Virus record (IMG/VR): IMGVR_UViG_3300035698_017518
Coordinates: 1-48,593 of that record
Strand: one strand, 5' to 3'
Length of the DNA stretch: 48,593 nucleotides
From: a virus
Positions 1 to 6,157 of the stretch are shown piece by piece. The position numbers were made by a program, and so were the translations under genes. The notes under the pieces were generated by a model that searched no databases, was not told the DNA's origin, and was given only the letters and a program-made list of their open reading frames with translations. How positions within the stretch are numbered: position 1 is the first letter of the stretch; each line of letters begins with the position of its first letter.

Positions 1-384
1 ATGGTGGGGAGTAGTTACGGGGCCGCTGTCAACAAAAAAACTCCAGATGGAGTTAATTTCACTCCCTCCCCTCTCCCCTCTGGTAGGGAGTGGCTGGTCC
101 ACGGAAAGGTGGAGATTTGTCCGAAAAGCGGACGGCTTTATCTCAGGACCCAAACAACAGGCGCGCAGCGCGCCAACCTAGGGGGCGCAACAACCGAATG
201 GGAAATGGACGGCGAGAGGGCAACTGCCCAGCAAGTGACCCCATTTGTTCGTCGGCCATCGGCCTCTTCGAAACAAGCTGGCCACGGTATCGCCGAAAAA
301 GATCAAGTACAGGTCGCCACCTACGGGTTTGACTCTATCCACGGAGTCACAATAGGAGGGGAGCGTTTCAACGTTGTCGCCTAG
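1..384 (+). CDS. hypothetical protein at the window edge
   Basis: Open frame of 127 residues whose ATG is the first base of the window, so the true start may lie outside it. I recognise no domain; the product is hydrophilic and lacks signal or membrane segments. The main support is the strong plus-strand terminator that begins 11 bases after the stop codon. Other frames are also open here (90-332 plus, 178-393 minus), so coding is uncertain. The next gene begins 61 bases downstream. Confidence 0.35.
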   Translation: MVGSSYGAAVNKKTPDGVNFTPSPLPSGREWLVHGKVEICPKSGRLYLRTQTTGAQRANLGGATTEWEMDGERATAQQVTPFVRRPSASSKQAGHGIAEKDQVQVATYGFDSIHGVTIGGERFNVVA

Positions 385-395
385 CCAAACCATAC

Positions 396-425
396 GGGGG
401 GGCGGAAACGTCCCCCCTTTTTTTA
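396..425 (+). terminator. rho-independent terminator
   Basis: A run of seven G followed by CG pairs with CG-T-CCCCCC around a GAAA tetraloop (9-bp stem including one G-T pair), and eight T follow directly. It ends transcription coming from gene 1-384. The opposite strand lacks a T tract, so it works in the plus direction. It has the same GAAA loop as the terminator after the capsid gene. Confidence 0.85.
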
Positions 426-445
426 ACCGTAGAAAGTAAAGTAAA

Positions 446-916
446 ATGAAGTATTTAGATCAGTTTAAGGGTCGCTCGCGTTGCCAAGTTAGGGAACGGG
501 AGCTTGGGATTCGCCACGACATTTACGGTGGTGCGCCGTGCGAATGGTCGCGGTGTCGGGGCGCAACTCACACGCTAGACTGCGGGGAGGGGCCGGGGAA
601 GGGAACTCGGCCCGCCAAGCTACTCAAAACCGTTCTATACGTAGGGATGGGAGAGAACGAGGAGAATGGAGCTATCATATGGGAGAAGCGGGAGGTGTCG
701 CATCGGGCCCGATCCCCCGAATGGGAATCGGGTTTTACACTGGAAGAGGTGGAGAAGGCCCGCACTTGGATTAAGGAATGCAACTACGAGCGGGAGGGGG
801 TGGAGAATTGGGAGGTGGACGATATGTGGCGGGGTGAGGTGCTGGCCCTTGTCAAGAAAAATTATGATGGGGGGCTGTCAAATTTTAAATGTGATATTCT
901 CTTTGGCAATTTCTAG
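446..916 (+). CDS. hypothetical protein
   Basis: Predicted 156-residue soluble protein starting MKYLDQFKGR. I do not recognise the family. The C-terminal half is rich in acidic and aromatic residues (EVDDMWRGEVLALVKKNYDG near the end) and reads like a folded alpha-helical domain. The N-terminal third has scattered Cys residues (14, 32, 38, 46) without a clear zinc-ribbon spacing. There is no Shine-Dalgarno before the ATG, only an A-rich leader. It sits between the terminator at 396-425 and the repeat-rich gap that begins at 917. Confidence 0.5.
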   Translation: MKYLDQFKGRSRCQVRERELGIRHDIYGGAPCEWSRCRGATHTLDCGEGPGKGTRPAKLLKTVLYVGMGENEENGAIIWEKREVSHRARSPEWESGFTLEEVEKARTWIKECNYEREGVENWEVDDMWRGEVLALVKKNYDGGLSNFKCDILFGNF

Positions 917-923
917 AATCCGC

Positions 924-979
924 TTGACAGAATAAATCGAAATATAATTTGACAAGAAAAAATGAAAAATAATTTGACA
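924..979 (+). repeat. three TTGACA boxes at exact 25-nt spacing
   Basis: TTGACA occurs at 924-929, 949-954 and 974-979, that is with two identical 25-nt steps. The second and third boxes are each preceded by ATAAT, so the shared core is ATAATTTGACA. The intervening sequence is A-rich and not otherwise conserved. The arrangement looks like iterons, or promoter boxes repeated on one face of the helix. It lies directly after the stop of gene 446-916. Confidence 0.6.
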
Positions 980-1003
980 CGGTTCGATTCGAACCACCAT
1001 AAT
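974..1003 (+). promoter_or_regulatory. candidate promoter with palindromic operator
   Basis: The third TTGACA (974-979) is followed after 18 nt by CATAAT (998-1003). The spacer contains the 15-nt palindrome GGTTCGATTCGAACC at 981-995 (7-bp arms around a central T), a plausible repressor site between the -35 and -10 boxes. Transcription would run rightwards into the hairpin at 1059-1144, where no convincing plus-strand gene follows. Promoter and operator roles are inferred from sequence only. Confidence 0.4.
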
Positions 1004-1058
1004 TTCCACAACGCCGAAAGATCAGGCTTTCCATACTATCCATAACTGCCATACTATC

Positions 1059-1144
1059 CCCACTGGGTTTACTATAACTACCATAGGATTATAGGGGGCC
1101 CCCCTGTTTATGGTTTTTATAGTGGCTATAGTGGACCCAGTGGG
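1059..1144. other. large imperfect hairpin or cruciform
   Basis: CCCACTGGGT at 1059-1068 is the exact reverse complement of 1135-1144. Inside it, 1071-1085 pairs with 1109-1123 at 13 of 15 positions. The centre holds GGGGGCCCCCC near 1094-1104. The 3' arm carries an extra stretch of about 11 nt. The structure lies about 55 nt downstream of the candidate promoter box at 998-1003. It could be a small RNA, a replication origin hairpin or a protein-binding cruciform. No gene overlaps it convincingly. Confidence 0.6.
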
Positions 1145-1185
1145 CCGGGGGTATCCCATTTATACGATCCCAACCCAACCATTTT

Positions 1186-1407
1186 GACATATTTGAATCC
1201 CCGCGCGGCCACCCAAAAACCCGCACGGCCTCCCAGTCCCCAGCGCGGCCACCCAAAAACCCGCAAAGGCCACCCAAAAACCCGCAAAGGCCACCCAAAA
1301 AAGCAGCAACGCCACCCTCCCACAGACATATTTGAATCCCCGCACCCTACCCATCTCCAAACCCAAAATATAAAACTCCCCCGCCACAGACATATTTGAA
1401 TCCCCGC
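1186..1407. repeat. region of 19-nt and 21-nt direct repeats
   Basis: The 19-mer GACATATTTGAATCCCCGC occurs at 1186-1204, 1325-1343 and 1389-1407. Between the first two lie four copies of GGCCACCCAAAAA starting at 1207, 1247, 1268 and 1289; the last three are in a strict 21-nt tandem and three of the four continue as CCCGC. The plus strand is C-rich. Minus-strand frames stay open because the 21-nt period is a multiple of three, but their low-complexity Gly, Trp and Phe content does not look like a real protein. I see no gene in 917-1461. Confidence 0.7.
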
Positions 1408-1461
1408 AACGCTCCCACCCACCCCATCCAAATTGACAAAAAAACACCTCGCCGCCGCCAC

Positions 1462-1719
1462 CTAATCCCGCCGCCACCACCCGGGGTTGGTAACGCGCGT
1501 TTTCCGTTCGAAGTCGATGGACGTTTGGATGCGGGCGAATCTCCTGCGGATTTTCCAAGACAGATACCGGCCCGCCACCTTCGCCAGCCACGAACCTCCG
1601 GGCATCATTCCCGCCCACCACGAACCGTGAGCTTCATACGCCAGAGCTTGTATCTTGGTTGGGAAGTCTCTGCCCGAGACCGAAAATCGGACCGGGGCGG
1701 GTTTTTCTTTTTTACTCAT
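1462..1719 (-). CDS. hypothetical basic protein
   Basis: Predicted 85-residue basic protein beginning MSKKEKPAPVRFSVSGRDFP, with several Trp residues and an Arg-rich stretch near residues 58-63. I do not recognise it. Its ATG overlaps the stop of the methyltransferase fragment in an ATGA junction, so it is probably translationally coupled and is the last gene of the minus-strand block. The DNA here is GC-rich like the second half of the upstream gene, so these two belong to the resident genome. Downstream lies only the repeat region. Confidence 0.55.
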   Translation of the reverse strand: MSKKEKPAPVRFSVSGRDFPTKIQALAYEAHGSWWAGMMPGGSWLAKVAGRYLSWKIRRRFARIQTSIDFERKTRVTNPGWWRRD

Positions 1720-2126
1720 CTATTGTATTCTAGATAGTCTTCGTAGCTTTTTAAGAACGCGCGCGCCTCCCCCGCCCCGACCCGGTATTCCCGGCCGTAA
1801 CCGACCACGGTTATCGCGCCGCCCTCCGCCAGATCGATCCCTTCTATAGAGGGGAACCGGATCGCCACGCCTCTCCCGACATAGGTATCCGCGCGCCCCC
1901 CGAAACGCGGCAGTTCCTCGCGCAGGTCCAACGCCCGCGCAGCCTCCACCGGGGCCGGGACCAGATCGCCCGCCATATCTGCTAGGATTCCCCCCAGTTC
2001 TTTGAACATCTCGGTCCGGCTCATATCGTAGTATTCTTTTTCTTTCTCAATTCCAATGTATTGACGATTGAGGTTTTTGGCTGCAAGGCGCATTGTTCCT
2101 GAGCCAGCAAATGGGTCAACAACCAA
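1716..2126 (-). CDS. chimeric C-terminal fragment of an amino-methyltransferase
   Basis: The first part reads VVDPFAGSGT, the SAM-binding motif I that sits near the C-terminus of N6-adenine/N4-cytosine methyltransferases, followed by RQYIGIEKEKEYYDMSRTEM, typical of the family end. The frame stays open upstream for about 22 codons to a TGA with more family-like residues (IIKNSSNIGDL) but no ATG; the best start is TTG at 2124-2126. The DPPY catalytic half is absent, so methylation by this protein alone is unlikely. The first part (above about 2030) is AT-rich and the rest strongly GC-rich, which suggests a recombination joint inside the gene. A good promoter lies just upstream. Confidence 0.6.
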   Translation of the reverse strand: MVVDPFAGSGTMRLAAKNLNRQYIGIEKEKEYYDMSRTEMFKELGGILADMAGDLVPAPVEAARALDLREELPRFGGRADTYVGRGVAIRFPSIEGIDLAEGGAITVVGYGREYRVGAGEARAFLKSYEDYLEYNR

Positions 2127-2173
2127 ATCGCCAATATTACTTGAATTTTTAATTATTTTAACTTTCTTTAGAT

Positions 2174-2202
2174 ATTTTAGATTATCGGGTAGCAGTTGTC
2201 AA
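2174..2202 (-). promoter_or_regulatory. sigma-70-type promoter
   Basis: On the minus strand TTGACA (2197-2202) and TAAAAT (2174-2179) are separated by exactly 17 nt. It would drive the methyltransferase fragment and the 85-residue gene after it. The -35 TTGACA includes the in-frame TGA that closes the open frame upstream of the fragment. Confidence 0.65.
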
Positions 2203-2267
2203 CCCTCGTTGGTTCTCGCCGCAACCCTGACCGGGCGCAATTAATTTATCAAATGTGAGAATTCCGT

Positions 2268-2447
2268 TTAGATTCCTAACTTGCTGTCCTCGTCGCTCTC
2301 TTTGGCGTGCCGCAGACCAAGTTCGTAGGCCTTGCGACACAGGACCTCTATGTCCCTGTGTTGGGCGGGGTTAAGCAATGGGTCACCCGAACTCCACCAC
2401 GGAAGGCGCACCCTTCTCCACCATTTTTGAAATCGTTCTTTTTTCAT
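2268..2447 (-). CDS. small hypothetical protein
   Basis: A 59-residue frame beginning MKKERFQKWWRRVRLPWW and ending KLGI. It has a basic, Trp-rich N-terminus followed by a predicted helix with an acidic end (HAKESDEDS). An AGAAAGAGA purine stretch precedes the ATG. It starts 10 nt after the stop of the small membrane protein upstream, so the two are probably cotranscribed. I do not recognise the family. About 70 nt of non-coding sequence separate it from the promoter at 2174-2202. Confidence 0.55.
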   Translation of the reverse strand: MKKERFQKWWRRVRLPWWSSGDPLLNPAQHRDIEVLCRKAYELGLRHAKESDEDSKLGI

Positions 2448-2457
2448 TCTCTTTCTT

Positions 2458-2601
2458 CTAATTTTTAATAGTTTCGATTATCCACACAAGTGCTGCGGCG
2501 GGTATACCCACCAAAACGGCGATGAAAACCCCAAGACCCACCAGAGCCCCTAGAACACAGGCAATGAACGCGAACCACTCTTTAGTCCCTCTGTAGTTCA
2601 T
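2458..2601 (-). CDS. small membrane protein
   Basis: A 47-residue frame starting MNYRGTKEWF followed by a hydrophobic stretch over roughly residues 10-42 rich in Ala, Val, Gly and Leu, enough for one long or two short membrane helices. It ends in a short charged tail (ETIKN). The ATG lies 1 nt after the stop of the upstream gene, implying coupling. Small inner-membrane proteins in phage early regions often act in superinfection exclusion or lysis control, but nothing here fixes the role. Confidence 0.55.
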   Translation of the reverse strand: MNYRGTKEWFAFIACVLGALVGLGVFIAVLVGIPAAALVWIIETIKN

Positions 2602-2602
2602 A

Positions 2603-3010
2603 CTAAACCTTAACCTTGTCGATTGCTCTTTGAAGTTTAAAGCGTGATGAAAGGAGATTGGTCACAGTATTTTTCTCCAACGCTCCCTGTGGGCCGTTCT
2701 GGACAAATGCGATCTCCCCGCTCCACGCATCAAGAAGGTCGTAGAAAGGTTGCAGCTTCGTGTTGTCAGCTTCCTCCGGGACAAAAAGGCTCTCCAGACC
2801 CACGAAAGCCTCGGGGTGGCAACTCCCGTGGCAACTGGTGTGGTAAAAAATCTTCTTTCTATTCATTACCACCATGTCCTCCCCCACCTCGTAAAACCAT
2901 ACATAGTCCCCCTTTTCTGCCGAAGACCGATCTTTGTAACCTAGCCGGAGTGCCGTATCGGTGATTATTTTAGCGAGCTTGTCGTTGCCGTATGTTCTGA
3001 ATATTCTCAT
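2603..3010 (-). CDS. hypothetical protein
   Basis: A 135-residue soluble protein beginning MRIFRTYGNDKLAKIITDTA. It contains a compact Cys/His segment (YHTSCHGSCHPEAF, about residues 56-69) that could bind a metal. The rest predicts as mixed alpha/beta. I do not recognise the family. It belongs to the tightly packed minus-strand operon, with the next gene starting almost at its stop. Confidence 0.6.
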   Translation of the reverse strand: MRIFRTYGNDKLAKIITDTALRLGYKDRSSAEKGDYVWFYEVGEDMVVMNRKKIFYHTSCHGSCHPEAFVGLESLFVPEEADNTKLQPFYDLLDAWSGEIAFVQNGPQGALEKNTVTNLLSSRFKLQRAIDKVKV

Positions 3011-3029
3011 AGTATAGTTCCCTTACAAC

Positions 3030-3566
3030 CTAGCAGCAAAACGGGTCTCCGTCAAAGGTTATTTTTCTCGAATGGAATTTATTGTAAATCTCCCAAAATT
3101 CCGACCAGTCTACCCTGTGGACGGTTTCCAAATTTGGTTGCGTGCCGCCACAGTCAGTCCCGTATTCTTCGACATGTCTGATGGCATCCTCGATAACGCC
3201 CCTCCCGCAACCCAAGATTTCGGCAACACTGTCGAGATACTCAGACCAGTTAGAGAATTTTTCGGACGCCCCTTCTGGGACGGGCTCGATGTCAGGGTGT
3301 CCCCAGACGTGCCTCACGCTGGTTGTGGATTTGGGTAGGAGGATAACGTTTACGGGCTCCCCCGGACAGGCGTCATCCGGGAGGAACGGATCGACGACGC
3401 CGACCGTCTTTCCGAATGAGGTAGACCGGCCACTGATCCCCACCCTCTCCCCCGGTTCCAAGTAGGCGTGGGCAATCACGCAGATCACGGGGACGTGCAA
3501 CGCGTCCCGGCCTCCCACAAGATCTTTGTGCGGCCTCTCTCCTAGTGTAAATTCTTGGTTTTTCAT
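3030..3566 (-). CDS. hypothetical protein
   Basis: A 178-residue protein starting MKNQEFTLGERPHKDLVGGR. The N-terminal half is beta-rich (HVPVICVIAHAYLEPGERVG), like a small barrel or binding domain. The C-terminal half has a helical segment around LDSVAEILGCGRGVIEDAIR that resembles a helix-turn-helix only superficially. It ends with a paired Cys. No family was recognised. It lies 4 nt from the stop of the first member of the paralog array. Confidence 0.55.
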   Translation of the reverse strand: MKNQEFTLGERPHKDLVGGRDALHVPVICVIAHAYLEPGERVGISGRSTSFGKTVGVVDPFLPDDACPGEPVNVILLPKSTTSVRHVWGHPDIEPVPEGASEKFSNWSEYLDSVAEILGCGRGVIEDAIRHVEEYGTDCGGTQPNLETVHRVDWSEFWEIYNKFHSRKITFDGDPFCC

Positions 3567-3570
3567 TTTT

Positions 3571-4098
3571 TTAGACTGTTGGATACGTCGTCGCGGGGCG
3601 GTTATATCTGATAAAATCTACCAAGTGAACCAAATCGTTGTGGGAGACAAACCGGTCTTTCACCTTTATGGTATTCACAAAAACGCCCTCTCCCATGTCC
3701 AGAAGGAGACCCTCGATAAGAGAGGTGGGCGCTTTCACCGACTGTTCTCCGTTTGGCCCCACGGAGAGAAACTCCACCGCGTTATCCGAATAGTCTACTT
3801 CGAAACTGATCTGGGAGTCCGGCAATACTGATTTTTTTATGGGACGTCTGGATAAAATTCTCTCAAGTGTTGTTTTCCTGTGATTTACGAAATCAGACTC
3901 TTTAGGGGAAAACATGAGGTGGCTCCCGTCATACCCGACAAACTTACCCGGGATATCGCTAGAAAGGATCACGGCCTCGTTGGATCTCCCAGAGAGCCAT
4001 TTGAGACCATGCTCTTTTAGAAGAGAATCTAACACGACCAGCGCCACCTTTTCGTCGGGGACTCTGAAGTAGAATTTTTTGTTTGATGTATTTTCCAT
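3571..4098 (-). CDS. paralog array member 1, two-domain hypothetical
   Basis: I take the ATG at 4096-4098 (MENTSNKKFYFRVPDEKVAL) because the longer frame would overlap the upstream gene and its first 22 residues look non-coding. It has 175 residues. The N-terminal domain has the pattern basic-aromatic strand, then a helix ALVVLDSLLKEHGLKWLSG, then an acidic loop. The second half (ISFEVDYSDNAVEF through VHLVDFI) matches the second halves of 4486-5121 and 6864-7391 in pattern. The first-domain pattern recalls small phage proteins of unknown role. Function unknown. Confidence 0.6.
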   Translation of the reverse strand: MENTSNKKFYFRVPDEKVALVVLDSLLKEHGLKWLSGRSNEAVILSSDIPGKFVGYDGSHLMFSPKESDFVNHRKTTLERILSRRPIKKSVLPDSQISFEVDYSDNAVEFLSVGPNGEQSVKAPTSLIEGLLLDMGEGVFVNTIKVKDRFVSHNDLVHLVDFIRYNRPATTYPTV

Positions 4099-4108
4099 GT
4101 TATTGTGT

Positions 4109-4309
4109 CTAGTTCCCCCACGGGGCAAGCGAAACTTTAACGGCGAGAAAGACCAAAATCGCAACAGATATTAAATTGGCAACCGCTTGCGCTATTCTGT
4201 TTCTGAGTTCCATCTTTTTAAGAGCGGTCAGCGACTGGTTGTAAGAAGCGAGAGTTCTCTCTACGAAATCCCGTTCCCCTCTTCTTAGAGCATCTATTTG
4301 TTCTTTCAA
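4109..4309 (-). CDS. coiled-coil protein with C-terminal membrane anchor
   Basis: From the TTG at 4307-4309 this encodes 66 residues: a charged helix (KEQIDALRRGERDFVERTL) and then a membrane segment near the C-terminus (LISVAILVFLAVKV). The same frame stays open upstream to about 4445 without an ATG and reads plausibly (IQSEKPEKTRNLIHGEDLEE). The 26-residue ORF at 4374-4454 lies in another frame just upstream. Either initiation is at TTG or ATT, or a +1 frameshift or sequence error joins the two. Confidence 0.5.
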   Translation of the reverse strand: MKEQIDALRRGERDFVERTLASYNQSLTALKKMELRNRIAQAVANLISVAILVFLAVKVSLAPWGN

Positions 4310-4373
4310 TTCTTCCAGATCTTCGCCGTGAATAAGATTTCTCGTCTTCTCGGGCTTTTCTGACTGGATATCG

Positions 4374-4454
4374 TTATTTCCGCCAATAGTTCGCCCCTTC
4401 TGCCAATTTAATTGTAAGCTTCTTGTGTTCTTCGTCCAACATAGTATTTTTCAT
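4374..4454 (-). CDS. short ORF upstream of, or N-terminus of, the anchored protein
   Basis: ATG-initiated frame of 26 residues beginning MKNTMLDEEHKKLTIKLAEG, positioned correctly just after the promoter at 4462-4489. It stops at TAA inside the open frame of the next gene. It could be a leader peptide coupled to gene 4109-4309 or the real N-terminus of that protein read through a +1 frameshift. The residues look like a normal amphipathic helix. Confidence 0.35.
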   Translation of the reverse strand: MKNTMLDEEHKKLTIKLAEGANYWRK

Positions 4455-4461
4455 TTGTGGT

Positions 4462-4489
4462 AATATAGCACAACCGCGACACTTGTCAA
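4462..4489 (-). promoter_or_regulatory. sigma-70-type promoter
   Basis: TTGACA (4484-4489) and TATATT (4462-4467) on the minus strand are 16 nt apart. The -35 box contains the TGA stop codon of gene 4486-5121. The ATG at 4454 follows closely after the -10 box, giving a very short leader. Confidence 0.65.
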
Positions 4490-5121
4490 CCCGGTTTTAC
4501 AAAAGGATGCCCCCAAGCCGCCTTCAGACCATGCAAAATGCGGTCAATGCGATAGGAACCCGTAAGGTTAACCGCGACAAGGTCCGGGATGACAGCTTTT
4601 TTCGCAATGACGGAACCGGTGGCCCGCTGTTTGTTTTCGGAATATTCTGCCAGCTTACTGATTCGCAAAAGTTCCTCCCTCTTCACAGAGAAACCCGCAA
4701 TATTTACAGATTCTACGCAGAACGACGCATGGATCAGAGATTTGAATTGTGTTATCGGGTATCGGAGAACACTCAACGCTGATGTAAATACTACGGTTTG
4801 ATCTCCGGAACAGACCTCGACGGACAGATCGCCGCCAGCAACCCGGAAACCCCGGTTCAGGAAAAAAATCTCCTCCAAAGAAATGGCGGGCACGTCTTTG
4901 TAATCCACGACTCTGGGGCATTCTGTTAGCTCCAGCTCTTTATATGAATTTAAAAAATAGTAATGGCCCCTCCCGCTGTAGTGACAACAGGAGACCACTT
5001 GCTCGTTTGTATCGTCACTCGCCCATGTAAAGCCGAAATTGTCGGAAAGAAAATTCAGCGCGACGGTGGCGATTTCCTTATTGGGTGCGTAAAAATAAAC
5101 GTTGTCCTTTTTGATGTCCAT
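4486..5121 (-). CDS. paralog array member 2, two-domain hypothetical
   Basis: A 211-residue protein starting MDIKKDNVYFYAPNKEIATV. The N-terminal domain shows the family pattern: aromatic strand, helix TVALNFLSDNFGFTWAS, Cys-containing loop, and a closing ISLEEIFF motif at about residues 80-87. The second domain (DLSVEVCSGDQTVVF onward) resembles that of members 1 and 5. A C-terminal extension of about 45 residues, ending HPFVKPG, is unique. The closing motif and helix resemble T4-type phage early ORFs of unknown role, which is a pattern judgement from memory. Its stop forms part of the downstream promoter. Confidence 0.6.
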   Translation of the reverse strand: MDIKKDNVYFYAPNKEIATVALNFLSDNFGFTWASDDTNEQVVSCCHYSGRGHYYFLNSYKELELTECPRVVDYKDVPAISLEEIFFLNRGFRVAGGDLSVEVCSGDQTVVFTSALSVLRYPITQFKSLIHASFCVESVNIAGFSVKREELLRISKLAEYSENKQRATGSVIAKKAVIPDLVAVNLTGSYRIDRILHGLKAAWGHPFVKPG

Positions 5122-5127
5122 TTTGGT

Positions 5128-5580
5128 TTAGAGTGTTGTTTCGGCGGCATTCCAGCCCGCTTTGAAAGTTTTGAATTTCGCGACGGTGATGGCGAAGTCG
5201 CCCTCCTCGCAGTATTTTCTCCATCCTCCGAGGAGGTCGGGAGATTCTTCTTCCGGGTTATTCTCCCGAGAAAACAGAGACTCCAACGTGAGTTCTATTG
5301 GACTGGTACCACAAAAATCCATTCCTCCAGAGGAAATCTCGTTCCTCATCCAACTTTCCGAACTGTATGTCAACGATACAGGAGTGCCGTCATTAAATTT
5401 CAAAAAAATTGCCACCCTATCATTTTCTTGGGAAGAACCCTCTTTGTTGAAGTTGCGAAAAGCACCCCCTTCTTCGAACGGGAAGCCAAGGGATTTAAGC
5501 CTAGACACGACCGCATCCGCGACTCTGTTTTGCCTTGTGACAACGAAGGAACTCTTATCTCTTTCTATTTTTGTAATCAT
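5128..5580 (-). CDS. paralog array member 3, single-domain hypothetical
   Basis: A 150-residue protein starting MITKIERDKSSFVVTRQNRV. It carries the first-domain pattern: strand SFVVTR, helix ADAVVSRLKSLGFPF, long variable loop and a closing ELTLESLFS motif at about residue 100. The rest is a charged linker and a short tail that may be a shrunken second domain (DFAITVAKFKTF). It starts only 19 nt after the zinc-ribbon gene. Function unknown. Confidence 0.55.
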   Translation of the reverse strand: MITKIERDKSSFVVTRQNRVADAVVSRLKSLGFPFEEGGAFRNFNKEGSSQENDRVAIFLKFNDGTPVSLTYSSESWMRNEISSGGMDFCGTSPIELTLESLFSRENNPEEESPDLLGGWRKYCEEGDFAITVAKFKTFKAGWNAAETTL

Positions 5581-5599
5581 ATTTATAATTATACTCGAA

Positions 5600-5755
5600 T
5601 TATCTGCCGCACCCCGGGCAGATCGCCCGACCTTTTGATGTGTAGTTGACCCGCGCGTAGCAGTTGGGACAAATTCCTGCGAAATGGAATATTTTTCTCT
5701 TGTAATACCTGAACCGGTAGCCCAGCCTTATGAAGAATTGCCCGTAGAATTTCAT
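5600..5755 (-). CDS. 51-residue zinc-ribbon protein
   Basis: The frame begins MKFYGQFFIRLGYRFRYYKR and ends with CPNC (residues 29-32) and CPGC (46-49) separated by 13 residues, a clear rubredoxin-like zinc ribbon. The N-terminus is basic and aromatic, suggesting nucleic acid or membrane contact. A GGGGA purine stretch precedes the ATG and a TTGACA/TAGATT promoter lies just upstream. Such mini zinc ribbons are common in phages and usually uncharacterised. Confidence 0.65.
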   Translation of the reverse strand: MKFYGQFFIRLGYRFRYYKRKIFHFAGICPNCYARVNYTSKGRAICPGCGR

Positions 5756-5763
5756 TTTCCCCT

Positions 5764-5791
5764 AATCTACTCTACTTTTCTTAATTGTCAA
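5764..5791 (-). promoter_or_regulatory. sigma-70-type promoter
   Basis: TTGACA (5786-5791) and TAGATT (5764-5769) on the minus strand with a 16-nt spacer, immediately upstream of the zinc-ribbon gene at 5755 and just after the stop of gene 5796-6119. Confidence 0.55.
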
Positions 5792-5795
5792 GCGG

Positions 5796-6119
5796 TTATC
5801 CGGAGTTTGTCGGACTGATGTAGATAGGTGGTAAAGACAGGTGGTCGGCCATCAATTTGACCCTAGACTCCTCCTCGTCTATGTAGGCCAAGAAATCTTT
5901 TTTAAGCTGTTCTAAATTATCGCTTATCAACGTCCGGTCGTTTATAAATATCCACGAGGCCATCCAACAGAATATGACTTCTTTATCATTGACTCTAGTC
6001 TGACACATATAAAAACCGGGGCGGTTTGGATTGGGGACGATCCTATATTTGTAGGGGAAAACTTCCGGGGTGTCGTTCCGGACCGGTTTGGAGCACAGTT
6101 TTTTGAAAAAAGCAATCAT
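5796..6119 (-). CDS. hypothetical protein
   Basis: A 107-residue protein starting MIAFFKKLCSKPVRNDTPEV. The central part (YKYRIVPNPNRPGFYMCQTR through VIFCWMASWIFIND) reads as a beta-rich domain with many aromatic residues. A charged helix follows (LEQLKKDFLAYIDEEESR). It has no signal peptide and is not an obvious member of the flanking paralog family. The 38-nt gap before it contains a spurious-looking 12-codon frame whose TGA overlaps this ATG. Confidence 0.5.
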   Translation of the reverse strand: MIAFFKKLCSKPVRNDTPEVFPYKYRIVPNPNRPGFYMCQTRVNDKEVIFCWMASWIFINDRTLISDNLEQLKKDFLAYIDEEESRVKLMADHLSLPPIYISPTNSG

Positions 6120-6157
6120 GGTGATTCAAATATAATTTTGTTCCAGTTCTTCATGTT

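Noticed and set aside
975-1000. Possible tRNA T-arm (GGTTCGATTCGAACC)
   Set aside because: The stem around the TTCGATT loop does not pair as a T-arm and there is no acceptor, D-arm or anticodon arm; it is better read as a palindromic operator.
1186-1407. CRISPR array
   Set aside because: The 19-mers are irregularly spaced (139 and 64 nt), spacers are low-complexity, and there is no cas gene.
1160-1621. Minus-strand protein across the repeat region
   Set aside because: Its open frame comes from the 21-nt repeat period; the translation is low-complexity (FAGFWVA repeats) and overlaps the better gene 1462-1719.
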